Below, in pieces: positions 62,273 through 64,000 of a DNA stretch of 64,000 nucleotides. Under the pieces are notes generated by a model. That model searched no databases. It was not told where the DNA came from and saw only the letters and a program-made list of their open reading frames with translations. The position numbers and the translations under genes were made by a program. Source of the stretch: Pedobacter miscanthi (GTDB lineage Bacteria > Bacteroidota > Bacteroidia > Sphingobacteriales > Sphingobacteriaceae); contig NZ_QNQU01000026.1 in the NCBI RefSeq assembly GCF_003315595.1, positions 1 through 64,000 of the forward strand, written 5' to 3'. Numbering within the stretch: position 1 is the stretch's first letter; each line of letters starts with the position of its first letter.

Positions 62273-62740
62273 CTAAATTTTGAACATGAGATAAGTTAAA
62301 GCTATCGCCACAAGGAAAATAATCAACAATTTGATTAAAAACCTTTTGAGGGGATTTTGACTATTGATGGCATTATTGGAAATGAGATTTTGAATATCGG
62401 TATCCCTGCTTTGCTGTGCAATATTGCCACTAACCTTGTACTGCATCAGCTTTTCCACATAATCTTTACTTTCTGCTAGGCCTAAACCCGTGGCATCTTT
62501 ATAATGTTTAATGGCAGCCAGCTTATTACCCTGACTTAAAATAGCCAACACCTGTTCATCCAGATGAACAGGATTTGATAAAGGTTTCTGAAAACCTGCC
62601 TGTAAACCGTCTATATAATCTTTGGCTTCTTTTAAACCGCAGCGGGTATGATCGATAATTAATTTTACTGCCAATATTTTCTTGTTATTGGCGATAAGTA
62701 ATTGTGCTTCTTGCTGTAATTCGGGACTAACATTAATCAT
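62273..62740 (-). CDS. Two L7/L12-CTD-like modules with C-terminal membrane anchor
   Basis: A 155-residue protein. Two tandem modules resemble the C-terminal domain of ribosomal protein L7/L12: NNKKILAVKLIIDHTRCGLKEAKDYIDGL (~18-46) and QGNKLAAIKHYKDATGLGLAESKDYVEKLM (~70-99). A TM helix (FLIKLLIIFLVAIALTYLMF) ends the protein, so the modules face the cytoplasm if it is tail-anchored. It is not a ribosomal protein: the N-terminal dimerisation domain is absent. It lies 35 bases downstream of the amidohydrolase. Function unknown. Confidence 0.75.
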   Translation of the reverse strand: MINVSPELQQEAQLLIANNKKILAVKLIIDHTRCGLKEAKDYIDGLQAGFQKPLSNPVHLDEQVLAILSQGNKLAAIKHYKDATGLGLAESKDYVEKLMQYKVSGNIAQQSRDTDIQNLISNNAINSQNPLKRFLIKLLIIFLVAIALTYLMFKI

Positions 62741-62775
62741 AATTTAAGTTAGCAAATTATGAACCAATTATTCGA

Positions 62776-63993
62776 TCAGAAAACCAGGTTACCCTCGTGG
62801 ATTAATGATTTGACAGGCGATACCCTCGAAACAGCTTCGGCTGAGCAGCTCGCATCAACCAGCACCACATTGGCCTGATTGCCAGCTGCAGGCCATTGCC
62901 TCTTTCCTTTATCATCCAAAGGAAGAATGTTACCTGTGGCCAGTTTTAATATCCTCGAAAGTTCAAATTCGGTACGGTAACCGTAAATCTGTGCAGCAAT
63001 GTTTGCTTTTTGCAGAATGCTGCCTGTGCCAAAGGTATTCCAATGGTCTACAATGCAATCGTTGCCTGCAAGTACTTCTACGCCATATTTGTAAAGCGTG
63101 GGAATGGGCATCGGACTGCCCGAAAGTGGAATGGTTGATGCAATACCTACTTTTGCAGCACCCAATTTTTCAGCTATTTCTTCGGTTTTCGATTTGTCAA
63201 GATACCTCAAGGCAAAAGCATGACTTACATAAGTTTTCCCTTTCAAAACCGGGTTCTCGTTTACTTTATCAATCAGGTATTCGATGGTTTTAATTCCGGA
63301 TTCTCCTGATTCGTGAAGGTGGATATCAATGCCTTTTCCATTATCAAGGGCTAGCTGAATCACAAAATCCATGTGTTTTTCGATACCCCCATCAATAGAA
63401 GTCGGATCGAGTCCGCCGATAAAATCGATGTCCATTTTGGCTGCTTCTTTTAATAAATCAGCAGATTTGGTGTAATAAAGCCCATGCTGAGGGAAAGCCA
63501 CCAGCTCAGCCCCGAAAGATTTACTTTTATTTTCTAAGGCAGTTTGTAAATGTTTTAAAGAATCGAGTTGAGAAGTAGGATCAATATTTACATGCGACCG
63601 TGCATAACTGGTTCCGTACGACTGAAGCAACCCGATTAGTTTTTCTGTACGCGGAATGGAAGTTTTTAACAATTCAGGAATTACCTGTTGCTCAAAAGCG
63701 ATCATATCCTTTACCGATTTGTTCTTTTTTAAATGTGCCTGCCACGGTAAACCATAATAGGTTTTATCGAGGTGGATATGCATGTCCCTGAAAGCCGGCA
63801 GCATCAATAACCCTTTAGCATCAATCGCTTTTGCTTTGGGTTGATTAGGCAGCACATTTTTGATCTTCCCTTTTTCGATTTCTACAGTAAAGAGTTCGGT
63901 TTTGGTATGGATTACCTCATCACCATCGTAATCGAACCCGGTTTCGAGCCTTACATTTTTTAAGGTAAGCGTTTTATCTGCAAAATTTTCCAT
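62776..63993 (-). CDS. Cytosine-deaminase-like amidohydrolase
   Basis: A 405-residue cytoplasmic metal-dependent hydrolase of the CodA/amidohydrolase superfamily. The metal motif HxH is DMHIHLDKTYYG (~72-80). Other ligand segments are YARSHVNIDPTS (~134), DIHLHESGESG (~225), TYVSHAFALRYL (~257) and the catalytic Asp in LAGNDCIVDHWNTFGTGS (~311). CodA-type enzymes deaminate cytosine or related heterocycles such as isoguanine or creatinine; no substrate can be assigned. The upstream region is outside the window. Confidence 0.87.
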   Translation of the reverse strand: MENFADKTLTLKNVRLETGFDYDGDEVIHTKTELFTVEIEKGKIKNVLPNQPKAKAIDAKGLLMLPAFRDMHIHLDKTYYGLPWQAHLKKNKSVKDMIAFEQQVIPELLKTSIPRTEKLIGLLQSYGTSYARSHVNIDPTSQLDSLKHLQTALENKSKSFGAELVAFPQHGLYYTKSADLLKEAAKMDIDFIGGLDPTSIDGGIEKHMDFVIQLALDNGKGIDIHLHESGESGIKTIEYLIDKVNENPVLKGKTYVSHAFALRYLDKSKTEEIAEKLGAAKVGIASTIPLSGSPMPIPTLYKYGVEVLAGNDCIVDHWNTFGTGSILQKANIAAQIYGYRTEFELSRILKLATGNILPLDDKGKRQWPAAGNQANVVLVDASCSAEAVSRVSPVKSLIHEGNLVF

Positions 63994-64000
63994 TAGTATT

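Overview
The window looks like chromosomal DNA of a Sphingobacteriaceae bacterium, most like Pedobacter. The evidence is several SusC/SusD pairs, many Bacteroidetes-type lipoproteins with a Cys-Lys-Lys lipobox, weak or absent Shine-Dalgarno sequences with occasional TTG or GTG starts, TAnnTTTG-type -7 promoter boxes, and many DUF families restricted to Bacteroidetes. No phage, insertion sequence or CRISPR array was seen.

Layout. 1-1126: palindromic repeats, then an NmrA-like reductase. 1518-7841 (minus): an operon of GH2 beta-galactosidase, GH27 alpha-galactosidase, an M60-like peptidase and an orphan GH29 C-terminal-like protein. 8284-27281 (minus): one ~19 kb operon of SusC-SusD-FAS1-DUF5007-like, a second SusC-SusD-FAS1-DUF5008-like, then two phosphodiesterase-fold/LamG lipoproteins flanking an M60 peptidase with an F5/8C-like domain. 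The promoter regions of both operons carry the same CAAACGTTTG palindrome, so I read 1518-27281 as one polysaccharide (more likely glycoprotein) utilisation locus, probably under a LacI-family regulator encoded elsewhere. 28049-37602: unrelated single genes (FAD protein, DUF1543, periplasmic GATase-like protein, HicAB, transglutaminase-like protein, ABC permease, DUF4159). 37754-44918 (plus): a MoxR-DUF58-BatA-DUF4175-like operon. 45081-45800: a 320-bp tandem repeat array. 46009-50782 (plus): TldD-TldE-TldD cluster with Tat-type signals on the TldD proteins. 51211-59521 (minus): DUF4397 lipoprotein, TonB receptor, di-haem peroxidase, YceI and two tandem TlpA-like oxidoreductases. 60611-61739 (plus): tRNA-Cys, a SAM-I riboswitch 18 nt behind it, a 60-residue acidic ORF and a DUF4833 protein. 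61904-63993 (minus): a small membrane protein, an L7/L12-CTD-like membrane protein and a cytosine-deaminase-like amidohydrolase.

How genes work together. In the utilisation locus, M60 peptidases would cut O-glycosylated protein, the two SusCD pairs would bind and import glycans or glycopeptides, and GH2/GH27 would remove galactose in the periplasm. The two phosphodiesterase-fold lipoproteins have lost the expected nucleophile and several metal ligands and are probably binding proteins rather than enzymes.

The most unusual items are the apparently co-transcribed tRNA-Cys/SAM-I riboswitch leader feeding an unknown small ORF, the pseudo-phosphodiesterase pair, the Tat-targeted TldD proteins next to a signal-less TldE, and several large intergenic palindromic repeat families.
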